From assembly GCA_030248065.1 (NCBI GenBank), contig JASAMV010008367.1, positions 1 to 64,000 of the forward strand: a DNA stretch of 64,000 bases, read 5' to 3'. The notes beneath the pieces were generated by a model. The model worked only from the letters and a program-made list of their open reading frames with translations, searched no databases and was not told the DNA's origin. Position numbers and translations under genes: made by a program. The DNA comes from Rhynchonema sp. JSB1_4 (Eukaryota; Nematoda; Chromadorea; Monhysterida; Xyalidae). Below, piece by piece: positions 1-12,900 of the stretch (position 1 is its first letter; each line of letters starts with the position of its first letter).

Positions 1-292
1 TTCCACGCCAAGGATCAGCGCCATAGTTTTCGATTGGTTTTATATATGTAAACCCTGATTAAAACATAAGAGTCTCAAACCTGATGTCGACAGTTGCGCA
101 ACAACTAAGTTCAAAGGTAATGTGTTGTGAAAGTTGTGATTGAATTTTTCAAGGATTGTCCCGTGCCACAAACGACAGGCTTATATTGAACAAATCCATG
201 TACCCAACATTTAGAACTTCAACTTTGTCAACAGCAAAGATTGTTTTATGTAGTCCTCAGGCACCGGAACGTCCGGTGTGACCACCACGCCA
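1..292. other. 3' flank of receptor module, nothing else seen
   Basis: This stretch lies downstream (minus sense) of the stop codon at 293-295 and should hold the 3' UTR of the C-terminal receptor module. No further exon, repeat or clear AATAAA signal was recognised; the nearest A-rich candidate on the minus strand is around 243-248. Confidence 0.4.
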
Positions 293-2605
293 TCAGGTCT
301 CGCTGTTCAAATATATGGCCAAGTACATGGCTGTCCAGTAGATTCCTGCAAATGTACAGGTGGTCATGCATCAAAGCTTCAAACGTAACGATTTGTAATC
401 TTGTCCGATCGAGCAAAAACCGCCGGGTTTTTTCAACACAGCCTGCCCTCCCCGACTGAGCTCCTCCAAGGGCCTCAACCGGGAAACGCTTATGTTTTCG
501 AGCTCCCCGCGGCTGGTTTTGTGAAAAAATCTTCTGTCCAAGTCAGCTGGCGCATAAGTCGATATTGACACTGACGTATTAAATGAAAGCTATTCCGAAA
601 ATTTGCATTAAAAAAACAGCTTCATAATTTAGAGGTTGAGTCACACGTATCCATTGAAGGGTCGTTGTGTGGCAATAGCAACTGTTCCCACAAGTTCCGG
701 ATACCTTCCCATGAAATTAAGTTCCGGGCTAACGGTAAGCTCGACTCTGTTACGAGTACCCACCATTAAACAAGCAGAACGCTATGGGGAAGCAAATACG
801 GCTGTATTTGTCGATGGTGCTCGCACTGATGCGCCAGTTTCGCTTCTTTTTCGGTCGTCGCGGCGCCGGCAGTCGCACAATGAAGGGCATCGTCGAATTA
901 GTCAACTCGCAATCGCAGTGCACCGAGTGAGGGTACGGTATACCCGTCGCTGCAACACAATCTTCATTTGCTATGTGTCATGAAGCAATTGGCGATAAAC
1001 GACCTGATTATACGTTGCATTTTAATGTTTATTTTGTGCCGCCTGTTTTGCAGTTGACAGTTTCGACCCGCTTCCAAGTGGTGCACCAGGTCATCGTCAG
1101 CGGTAATGCGCATCTGGTGCCAGTGCACTGCATCTATACTTTCTGTCAGTGACCAAACGTAACGGCAAAGTGCTTTGTTCCTATTCCAGTATAGATTAAT
1201 TTGTGAAAAAGACCCATAACCACCATTATATAGTACCTGCACCGGGGTAATCCAGCGGCGGGGAGCCGCGGAATCGGAGGCCACATGCCGGCGACTGTTG
1301 ACTGTTTTGCTGAATTGTGAGAGCAGCCATGAAAGTTCTCAGGTCAATGAAACATCATGTACATGGCAACAATAATGACGCAAGACGACTAACCGGGAAC
1401 ATCGGGTACTCCTGCGGCTGTTGCACATGCACGGGACTGCGCGCGTCATTGGCTGTCTCTTGCGCCTTCTTCGCTTTCTTCTCGCGTTTCATTTTCAACT
1501 TTTTGCTCAGATACGTCACGCACGCGTACTCGATGAGCGCGGCGAACACCATTAGGAAGCACGTGCCCAGGTACATGTCGATCGATTTGACGTACGACAC
1601 TTTCGGCATTTGAGCCTGCGCACACGTTCAGAAATCTCGTTCAGAAATTTGGGATAGGAATCACACTAAAATATTGTTCGATGTTGCGCAAGAATGCAAA
1701 CTCACATTGGTGGTCGTCATCAAGGTTGTCATTGTGAGCACAGTGGTCACTCCGAGTGCCACACGGGCTGGTGCTGCGTCACGGTTCAGCCAGAATGACA
1801 CCTACATGTACATACAGTACAAGCGGGATTAAAGGGACCATATCTAATTAGCAGGTGTATCAACTCGCGGTTGACCGGGTGTTTCGGGTTGTTCACTAGA
1901 CGATCAACCCCGCGATAATACTAGCAAATCTGATGGCGATAACGAACTTTGTGTGAGTGCGAAATTTTGAATTTTATTCGTTCTAAACGCAAAAGCGGAT
2001 GGGAAGGAACGCACCCAACTGATGACGACGATCAATATTGATGGTGTGAATATGTTGAGAACGTAGAAACCGCTGGATCGGTCGAAGATTATGAAACATT
2101 TGAGACGCACGTACGCACCTGAAGCACCATGAACGAATGATACCTACCAAACTGTCTTTTGTCTTCCTTCCCCATGATCAATGTTTCATGGTGCTGTTGG
2201 AATAATTTGCACCAAACGTCCCTGAATCCCATGTCGTTCACCATGGTTACGGCCGAATGATTAATGCGACTGCACAAAGACGTTTTTATTGTTTCACAGA
2301 TTAATCCAGGCGCCTATCTCTATCAATCTGTGATTTTCATCATTGTTTTCGTGAGAATCTGGCACTTCTTGTATAGACCACAAAAGGCACCGGAGGTGGG
2401 GGTGCGAAACCACAAATAAAATGAGAACATAATCGCTGATGCAACCGACCTGTGGACGTGTGACTGTATTCGACGGTGACGTAGTGTGTGGCGACGTGGA
2501 ACTGCGCCAATTGTCTGGCCGCCTCCGAGATGACCACTGATTCGTTCATCGTTTTGTTCTCCTTGACGCGCCAATTCAACGCCAGATCCGTGTCCGTGAA
2601 ACCGT
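293..2605 (-). CDS. Cys-loop anion-channel C-terminal half (loop F to M4), third module of the receptor locus
   Basis: Seven minus-strand exons encode the C-terminal half of a GABA-receptor-like chloride channel: 2450-2605 (loop F/C, starts [11 protein letters not shown]), 2015-2118 (M1), 1706-1801 (M2, [17 protein letters not shown]; the PAR motif marks anion selectivity), 1394-1615 (M3, [18 protein letters not shown]), 1237-1294 and 764-949 (cytoplasmic loop and start of M4, [15 protein letters not shown]), 293-345 (end of M4, stop). All phases join. It differs from the neighbouring tail by having an intron inside M1-M2. No signal peptide, WVPD or Cys-loop exon was found in 2606-3901. The first exon has exactly the phase needed to accept the Cys-loop exon 11287-11369, which would give a 500-residue receptor. 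So it is either an alternative C-terminal half of the upstream gene or a gene that lost its 5' end. The family call is firm; its status is inferred. The 58-bp exon is the least certain. Confidence 0.85.
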
Positions 2606-3901
2606 CTACAAGTTTTTTTCTCTTTTTTTTCTCCAAACACACAACAATGAAGTAACAAATGGTTGCTCTTTGCTAAACACTCACATGACCTCCCAAATAC
2701 AGAGGGCCATCGAGACAAGGGGAACGCACACGTGTCGTGTATGGGGTCTGATCAGACTTGGACCCTTTGGGGGTGTTGGGACCTAAGCCAAAACGATATT
2801 GGGGCCGGGTATTGGCACTGCACACACCCGCACACAACGGACACATCTTTGAGGGGAAATCAGTAAGTAACAGTGGTAAAAAAATAACACACAAGAAATT
2901 ATGAACATTGACACTCGAAACGCAGGAAAAGAACAGTTGAAAGAACAAGTTTTGACGCACGCGGGATACAAATACAAATGAACGCATGGAGCACAGAAAA
3001 AATCGAAATTAAGTGCACTGGTGCCCTGGACTAAAGTCAACGAATCATGGATAAGAATGTGCCATTTAGAACTGTCGAAACAACGAAACAATAGGAACCT
3101 GACACATACTATGCAAATACGGTCACAACCTTTGGACAAGTTCAAAATAATAAGTATTCCACAAGCTCACTCACTTGAACAAACCACGAAAACAAACAAA
3201 ACTGCACCCGCTAAACTAGTGGTACAAAACCCCGAACATATAATCACACGGTGCAAACACCGTTCTCTGGGAAATATTGGTTAATAGCAAGTATCGTGGT
3301 TGGTGGTGTAGCTAACCACATTGGAATGATTCAACCAGGTAAAGCAGTCAGTAAGCTCTACGACAATCTGATATTACAGAAACACTAGCCAAAGTTTTAA
3401 TCATGAGCTGATAACGTTTATGAAGCTGTACAGTAAAATTAACGAATTGTAAAATACATTGTACATTGTAATTATCGTAATTTTATGAGGATAATCTGGA
3501 CATGGAGTATTGCTCATACATTAGATAATGCACATCTATTGGAAAACGCATATAGGAGTATAGCTAAATGCATAGGTACAAATTTGGAAGTACATACCGT
3601 ACGCTTGTCCCCACCAAATAAATATCTTGGTCTGGGTTAAGAACTACTGATAAAATTAAAACTGTAAAACCTTGAAAAGACCAAAGCACAGGTAATCTGT
3701 ATAAAAAAGTAATACTTGTGGCACACATATACACATATTTGATTTGAGAAATACTGTAGATATACATTGATATCATGCAGAACAAAGCATAATAGTGAAA
3801 AAGTACAAATGGCTAGACGATAGCGTATGTTTGGGAAGCGTCGTTAGTAAACCGAATATTCATGAAATGTAACAGAAGCAGCCCAAGAGTGAGCATTGTC
3901 T
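2606..3901. other. Spacer between receptor modules, no exon recognised
   Basis: I searched the minus strand here for the N-terminal receptor signatures (YDKR..RPNYGG, WVPDTFF, C..FPLDSQ.C) and found none. The sequence is AT-rich toward 3300-3800 and should contain the 3' UTR of the 3902-15588 gene and, if module 3 is autonomous, its promoter. No repeat or RNA gene was recognised. Confidence 0.5.
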
Positions 3902-3906
3902 TTATT
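3901..3906 (-). terminator. Poly(A) signal overlapping the receptor stop codon
   Basis: On the minus strand the coding end reads GACGAATAAAGAC, so the hexamer AATAAA contains the TAA stop (3902-3904). If used, the 3' UTR would be only about 20-30 bases. A further downstream signal may be used instead. Confidence 0.4.
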
Positions 3907-6900
3907 CGTCGCTGTCCTCGAGCACAATAGCTCCATCGCCCAACGTCGATGTCGCCTTGCTTACATTGATGTACACCAACCAGTAGAGCGTGTTGAACAC
4001 GACGAATAGCTGAAATCGGGTTGTTACGCTTGATCGGCATTGAGATAGTCAGTTAGCCTTGTAAGTCACTAGACCTATTTTCAGGTGACGAGACACAAAG
4101 AGCAAATAGTTCGTCAACCCTAACGATATATACCTCATTGCAGTTTGTGAAAAACCACACAAAATGTGTACGTCAAAAATACACAATATTTCACACCGAT
4201 CACTCACCAAAGGGAAGAGGATTCGTGAGTATTTGTCGATGGCGGACGGAGTGACGCCCAACATAAATTTGCCGCGCAACGGTTTGCGTGTGGGTGCTGT
4301 CAACTTGACCGCTCGCATCGAGCCACCTGCACAACACAAACATTTGGTAGCCTCATCACAATTTCAACTGGCCAGCATCAGAGCGAGAGTGTTTGCCGTC
4401 GGCATCCCCAACCAAATTTCAACCCGTACCACATGCCCAGAGCTGAATAACGGATAGTCAAACCCACACGTATAGCCCGATAAGCGAATAATGAACGAAC
4501 GTGGTTCACCAGCCAGGTCGCAGTCGCATTCCACCTCCTGAAAGTGCGTGGCGTTGGCGAGCAACGCGTTGTTTGTCGGGGAGGACAACGGCCGAGGCGG
4601 TGCTGCACCGTACGAATCCTGAAACGCCACGTTGTGCAAGGACAGGACTGTGAATGAACAAACACTTGGTTATGTAACTCGCATTTCGTTGGTTGTTAAT
4701 CTTTGATTCAGGATAGGTGTTTTCGATAGTTGAAGAGTTGAATGACGTTACTACCAAAGCCACTAAAAGTTAGTTGAAAGTTCCATAACAAGATCTATAG
4801 AATCCAGGGTTCGGAAGAGAGGAATCGTTGGCAAAGAATCAGTTAGTTCATTCCAAGCAAGCTCACCAGCCCATCTTCACAATTGTCACAACACGTGAAT
4901 ACCTGTTGACATGGCATGGAATTCAACGACTGCTTGTCCCCGACCGGCTTCATGTCAGTGAAACCAAATAAAGAGAATGCAAAGAACTCCATTTATGTCA
5001 GCCTATTGATAAAGACGTACCAGTTGATGCGGCGACTGCATGATGGGTTGTTGCAGTGCGAGGAAGCGAGTGCCGGTGCCGAGACCACCGATGTTTGGCG
5101 AATAGCGCGGTGAGCAGTAGGAGCCCGGCGGTATGTAGTGCGACATGTCGGCACCGCTGTACACAACAGGACGTTGGATCAACGGCGTCAACTCAGAGCC
5201 GGCCGACGGACGTGTGGTCGATGTTGATGTGCTGTTGCTGCAAATGTGTCACTGGATTGACAGTTTGATTTGAGTTGACAGATTTATGTAAGCAGCCAAT
5301 AATAAATTCGCAAGGTCCACTTGAAAAAAAAACAGGGGGAGACAGTGTCTTGGATTGGACGGCCTTGAGCTTGCGGGTTCGATTCTACGTGGCCTTGGAA
5401 TACGAGCCGAAACCACAAGCCAAGGCTGCTGTGGTCAAGTGTAGCGCTCAGTTTTGCATCGGGTTTTAGGTTTGTTTGCACCTGCCTCTTCATTTTCTTA
5501 ACCATTGTTATGACGTATACTTATCCAAAGTCGCTTGTATGTAGTTCAATTTCCATAGTGGTATTACCACGTAAGCTATTGCTAACTTTTGCTGCGCATT
5601 GATGCCCTCGCTGGCCATCTTCTCCTTCTTCACCCGTTCGTTGTACATTTTCAACTTTTTGTTCATGTAGCCGACGGTGGCGTATTCGATTAACGACGCA
5701 AACACCATCAGAAAGCACGTGCCCAGATAGATGTCGATCGACTTGACGTACGACACTTTCGGCATTTGCGCCTGAAACGCAAGGCGGGTAAGGTTTCATT
5801 GGTCATCATACTGCGATGACATGATGTTTCATGCATTTATGACATGCCATGTGTAAGCTAGTTGTCACACATAATATTTCAAAACATGTTAATATTAGCG
5901 TACGTTAGTGGTGGTCATCAGAGTGGTCATGGTGAGCACAGTGGTCACTCCAAGTGCCACTCTGGCTGGTGTCGCCTCACGACTCAGCCAGAAGGACACC
6001 CAGCTAATGACAACAATCAGCATTGACGGCAGGTAGATTTGAATGATGTAGTAGCCCAGCGAACGGGTAAATAGGAACTCGCAGATTAGTCGTTGGTAAG
6101 TGCCTGAAACAGCAAGGGGACCCGGTTGGAACTCGACGGTTAGTTAGTATGTGGTTAGGACTATCGAGGCAGATTAGAGCAGCAGTGCGCGCACACAATA
6201 TTGTCAGGCAAGCAGCCCACATCAGTCAGGCTACAAGCAATGCGTTAGTAGCAGACGACATAGGCCTTGAATTGGTGGCCCATTAGCAGGCAGTCTTACA
6301 CACATTTGTGGTGGTCATGAGAGTGGTCATGGTGAGCACGGTGGTCACTCCCAATGCCACCCTTGCCGGTGTGGCCTCACGATTGATCCAGAAGGACACC
6401 CAACTGATGATGACAATCAGTGATGCCGGCAGGTACACTTGCGACATGTAGTAGCCCATTGAGCGCACGAACAGAAACTGGCAGATTAGACGCACGTACG
6501 AACCTATATGCGAATACAACATTGACTGAAACATCGAACAAGCCACAAAGCACTGATTGACATAACGTATAGACACTACATACATATGTACATGAGCACA
6601 TGTTTACATGGTGTAGTTGCCCGCCCAAACCAAACCAACTTGATCGTGCTGTTCCCTGGGGAGCAGTGGTTGCGCCGCCAGCAAACAACACGGCCATATC
6701 GCAACGCAGGCCGCCACTATCTGATTGAAGTTTGATAGCTCAAATGTTTTTATTCAAGTTTTGCGTCCAAAATGTCACGTGAAACCAGAGACGTGAAACC
6801 AACGCTCAGTACAGACCCGAGGCCCATGTCAAGCAATGCGAATGACAAAGACGGCAGCAGGCGATGTCTTACTTTTGCTCATTCGCAGGGCGCGTTTAAT

Positions 6901-9900
6901 CACATCGGGAATTAAAATTTTTTTCCATGTCCAAGATTCCAGTTCCCGATTTCCGATATTACTTAACGCACATCAGGAATCGGGAATAATGGAGAGAATG
7001 ACAACTTCCAGCTGGCTGAATCCAATTCAACTGTTGCGTGTTTAAGCGAACAGCGATGTTCTTTATATTCCCGATTCCCGATGTGAGTCTAGTCACATCG
7101 GAAATCGGGAGCGGGAATCTTGGGGATAAAAAAAATTTTCATTCCCGATATGACTAAACGTGCCCTAAAACGTCGTTTGTTGAGTCCACCTATGCACCGC
7201 AGCGGCCAATGTGCATGACGCGTCCCCTTTTCAATGTAATTTACAGCACTGGTGAATGCAAACTAAATTGCCCAATATACGCAACAATGCTTGAGTCCCA
7301 GACCAACGCTGCAGTCAACAAGCGAGCGTGGTAATCACTGTTACCTGTATGTCATCTACCAAGCGATGCAAAGCAAGATCTTGTCTTCAAGCGAGGTACA
7401 TAACAGACCTGATGAAAGCAAGTGCAATGCATCTGGATTACAGTAGCGTGCAGTGGACAGAGCCGAGCACGTGACATCCCAAAGAACATAGTGGAACGAC
7501 TACGGCATCATAAAACGAAATGAAGATTGGTGCAGGGCTACTTACAGTAGGTATACTGTATAAAGGACAAGCAGCAATAAAGCCAATCAATGCGTAAATC
7601 ACCCCAGCTACAATAATCCCGTGACGTGGCGGGTGACTGACAATGGCGGCTAATGGCACTAGAGCGTCACCAAGCGACTAGCGTTGCGTAATGGCTACTT
7701 TGAGGCGTGTGTAACGACAGTGTTGCGCTGTTCGGTACCTGTACTTGTTTTAATCGCGGCATCGGTGATTTTGAAAGAAATCAGTCGAGCTTCGGCTAAT
7801 TTGATCTCACTCATCTTTAGTGACTCGCCCCGCCCGACGAACCAATACAAATGCACGTCCGCTATCGTGAACCCATCTGCAATGACAAGCTGGTGCTGTG
7901 ATGTTTCATTGCAAATGTGTGTGCGTGCCAACACCAATGTGGAAAAAGCACTTTTTAGAAATTATACCTCCTCTACTTTTGGGGGCGGCAACTGGTGTTG
8001 TTGCGTCTGATCAACGTTCCTTGGACGACTTTGGGCGGTTTACTGTATGTGCTTCGCGTTGTCTATTATCTATCACATGCTCAAACAGTCTTTGCTACCG
8101 GAATGCATCATCAGGCCAATGGATTTACCCCATACGAACAGCAATCATACATACGTACTGTATAAAGGTGGATAAACGGCGAATAGAAAAACAATGAACG
8201 ATCACAATTGAGAAATGGCAATGATGAAATAAAAGAGAATAATATCTTGGACCAGCTGGTACTTTATAAGACGTAAAAAATGTCAACCGTTATGCAGAAA
8301 AAACAGCCGACAACAAAGCACTTTAACACACTGCGGTATGGTGCAGTTCTCGGACTAGCGTACTAGCAATCAGGGGCAATGCAACGCAGCGCGACAAACA
8401 CTAAAGGCCACTTTATACTTTGTCTCGTTGCGATACACGCAACATTTTCTGACGCGCTGATTGGCTGTTGGTCGCGCATAAGCCAATCAACGCGCACGAA
8501 AATGTTGCGTGTATCGCAACGAGACAAAGTATAAAGTGGCCTTAAAAACGCCATGCCATTACCATGGCATATGTAACTACGTACAGTATGTAGAGGTACC
8601 AAACGTAGTAATAACCTGTGCTTGTAGTTGACGTCTCCGAGTAGGCTCGTATCTGTGCCACCTTGAACTGCGGCAGTGAAACATCACCGAGATTCAACGA
8701 TTTCATGTTGCCCTTGTGCCAGATCAATTTGATGTCGTTGGTGGTGAAGCCGTCTACAAGCGATCGTTGGGTTACGGTTGGTGCAACAAGCTACGAACGG
8801 GTTCTATGGGCTTGTGCTTGATCACTCACTTCAAAATTGTTGAATAACTGACTTCGGTCGAACCCATTTGAAAACCGTTCGCTTTGAAGCACGACATCAA
8901 GCCACATCAGGCCGCCATGCGTGTGTGCGTTCAAGCTTCTCAAGTTTTATTACGGTGACTGACAGTGATGCTTTACTTTTTGTATGCGTTGCAGCCATAG
9001 GCGTGAATTATTGACAGTGCATTGGGGGCAGAAACATGCAACACACGTGGGTTACGGTATACACATGCAACGGTGAAGCGTGGATAGAACAAGACACGTG
9101 GTGGCGGTACACAAGTAACCTAACGTGGGTACACGTATATAGAGGTGTTGTTGGCACAGCAAACGCGCACGTACATAGTATATACAGCAGACCATGCTGG
9201 ATGTGGAAATGATGATTCGGAGCTGTGATTGTTGGGTGGTCGGGGTTGAACTGTTGAAGCAAGTATCAACGAAATACTGTGCTCTCCCAAGGACCACATC
9301 TTCCTCTGTGTTACGGCACATACAATAAAAGTGTGAAAGTCAACACTCAACAGGTGGGCACATTGCATAGTCATTGGTGGTTGGTTACTTAGCAAAATAC
9401 CAATCAATCACACACACAAAATCGAACAAAGATGGTCACACAATTTGTTGTATGTAATTGATTAATAAGCGTTTGATACTTGTTGGGTAGTTGACACAGT
9501 CACTGTCAATATTTCTGCTTCTACATGTATGTCAACATATCGACAAAGTTGTATCAAGTGTGTGTGTCAACCACCCTACGGCTAGCCGAAGCGTTCGGTG
9601 ACCAGGGACCAGCTATGTGGTACCCCGTGGTCCAGCAACGTTGTACGCTTACCTGCGGCGACCACTTGCAGGTGCAGGTGACTTTCGTGTGGATGTGGTG
9701 CGAAACCAAATTGCGCTGAAATCGGGCGAAACTAAACTATTTGACAAACTGAATGCAACTTTTCTATGAATTATGCATAGTTCTTATGAAGGAAAGCAAC
9801 ATTATTTTAAGGTTTGTCCCACATCTTCTGGATTCCATTGCCTATATATGATCAGGTTTTGGCCCACATTATGAACTGTGGCCGCTGGCCTAGCAACAGC

Positions 9901-12900
9901 AGTTCGTGAGGAAAATGCGAAAAAGTATCGGCACAAGGGAAATCAGACAATCCACTGATTTGGATCTACTGTAATCACACACACCATTTTCAAACCTTTC
10001 AAGAGAATAAAATGACCAACCAGCAGCATTTCAATCGCCGGTCACTTCAAATTGCAGCGATCCACAACCGGCCTGCCGCCATTTGCACAAATCATGCGTG
10101 TTTTGACGAAATTTTAACATGAATGTGTGAGGACCTCCCATTGCAAAACAACCAACAATGGATGGAATTTTCCAAACGGTGTAAACGTCAGTTGGATGTA
10201 AAGGTCAGCTCAAGCTCGGTCGAAAGCTCGGTGTAAACATGAAACGTTGCCTGCTGATGATGTGAAATCTTTCATGTTTACACCAAGGTTACGCCGACCG
10301 AGCTTTACGCCCAACAGACGTTCACACCGTTTCGAAAATACCACCCAATGTATTACCAGCTCAAGCAAAAAATGTTACTTGCCCAAGCTAGTATGTATAG
10401 CAATCGGCAACGTGCACAGGATGTTTCAAAAGTACTCCAATTTGATCATTTTTGGTGTTGTTTCATGGGCAATCTGGATTTGAAATTTGCTTGGTTGAAG
10501 CTGCAGCATGAGCTGTAATCGACCAACTCGACCAATTTTGTGCTTCAAGTGCACAGTGTTCTCACCGAATTTCCTAAAACTGCTTTTCAATGTGCTAATA
10601 CATCCAGCATGTCCTATAGGAGTCGTTTGCGCGGGCTCCAGGTGCAAACAACCCTGAGTCTGTACTGAATGAACAAGTCAAAATTTCGTCAAAACGTCAC
10701 GAGTGACGTGTCCGTGATTCCTGATTATCGAATGACGACGGTCGTCCGCCATCAGCTGCGTAGTAGCACACTTTGAACTCACCTTGGTGAAACATCTGTC
10801 ACTTGATGACGTCATGGTATACAGTAGGTGACATCGGGTGGTGTAGGACAAAAGCACAGCAACGCATGGCGAATAACATCACACAGCGATAGAAAATTAT
10901 ACAGAAATACAGTACTTGTCACAACTTTAACAAGGATGCAATACGGATAAAAAACGGAATAGAAAGGCAAGAAATTGTTATGACACGAAGGTATTATGGT
11001 AAGGTACATAATCAACAATCAAGGTATGCAGAACATTAGGATAAATAAAGTAAAAATATGATGCTTGGTGCACTTCAAGAGTCTTTTTAATTTTTTCACA
11101 TGAGGTACATATTTGGTATTTTCGGACATGGGGTTGGTCAGGGGGGACTAATGAGTGTGTGCAGGGTCAACATGGGGTGTGTGTGCCCTTTTCATGATTG
11201 ATGTTTCTTTGTTTCGTCGCTTTTTTCGTTGACTTACGATTCCCAGAACAACTTAGTGTTTTCTCCCGCCCAAAGAACAAACTCACAGCTTTCAATTTCG
11301 AGCGTGCATTTTTGCGAATCCAACGGAAACAGCTTCAGATGCATTGGACACGTGGCTGTCACTGTTAGCCTGCGTTTGCAAGGTGAAACATTGGAAGCGT
11401 AAGTCTCACTTCATCTGCACTGAACCGAAAACCAGGCTGTAACTCTGACAAACGAGAAAAGCGAAAACCGAAAAGTTTTACTACGCACTTTTTGCTTTTT
11501 GCTGTTCGCTTTTGTTAGAGGACAAAGGCGAAAAGTTTAGCTTTTTGCTTTTCGCTTTTCGCGTTTGTCAGAGTTCAGCCTAACAGCACGTTGCGTGGAT
11601 TATGGCTGATTGTGGTGTCAACCCATTGGCTGGAATTCACAAAACAAAGTCATGCTCACCGTCAAGCTCAACATCAAAATTTGACGATGACTATGACCTT
11701 GCTTTGTAAAATCCACCCGCATCGCCAAAGCGTCTGAATGGCAAAGCAGTGTGTCAATTTGTTACCGTTGACTGGTGGTGATGTTCCCATCTGGGTTGAT
11801 GCGCAGAAACGAGTTGTGCGTGGTGGCTTTGTGGAAGAACGAGTTCTTTTCGTTCGGGAAGAATGTATCAGGCACCCACAGTTTGTTCTTGTAGTCGACG
11901 CCGACCTGAGTTGGAGCGAACATTCATTCAAGTTCCCCCAATTTTCTACATAATCGCAAACCCAATTCTGAAGCTGTCAGCTAACCACTAAGTCTTCTTT
12001 ATAGTTCTTGTCCCTATAGCTCAGTCGCGGATCTTTCCACATTTGTCGCAGATAGAAGTCCAATGTGAAATCCTGAAACAATCCTTCGTTCTCATCGAGC
12101 TCGCGTACAGTGCAGTACACAACGTCGGTTCTGAGATTGTTCTTGTTAACAACGCGAACTCGATTAGAATTGCGTGGTGTATTCGGAGGAATACATATGT
12201 GTTGCGTGTGGCGTATGTCAATGTAAATTGTGCGGCTTGTTTTTAATTGCCCATTTCGACCTGTTTTCACAGACGGGCGGTGTACCAGGCTATCGTCAGT
12301 GCGACTGCCACGTGATCCAAAAAACATGAGCTTGTGTTCACTCAGACTGTATTATTTGCATAATCTCGAGCTTGTGCTCAATGGTGTTCACATGCAGCTG
12401 AGGTTGTTACCCAATATCATCTGGGCACAGTAGATTCCCTCTTAAATAATCTGCCCACTTTTCAACTATTGCAGGAACATTTCGCTGGTTGCAATTGCCC
12501 AGCTCATGTGACTGCGCCGTGTGGCCACCGATTTGGGCCGTTCCTCTGGGGATAACCAGCTGCGTTGCATTCGTTCATGTTCAGAATCGAGAAAATAAAG
12601 AGACGAGACAATCGTATAGCACCGAAAAAGTTGGTTTCGGCGCTGCACGAAATTATTCGGCTGACTTTTTTGGGGACATTGTTGGGCTAATATTACAGTG
12701 GTCAACTAAAGTGGTCAAGTCACTTCGTCAACTTACAGCAGGGCGAGAAACTATACATGGCATTTGGGGTGAGTTGACGACTCTATACAAAATGAGTTGA
12801 CGAAGTCATTTGACCTCTTGAGTTGACCGCTGTGATATAAGCCACATTGTTGTAGTGCGCTGCGCACTTGCAAGAGGGAAAGAGGAATTTAGACATCGAA

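Noticed and set aside
2323..2718. Minus-strand TCAFPLSRWP as a Cys-loop exon for module 3
   Set aside because: It lacks the Asp-x-Gln and correct Cys spacing, and its frame does not join to the exon at 2605 through valid splice sites.
9656..9720. 63-bp exon-like segment with TTTCAG acceptor and GTAAGC donor in a receptor intron
   Set aside because: It would insert 21 residues with no counterpart in any Cys-loop receptor between the Cys-loop and loop F; good splice sites alone are not enough.
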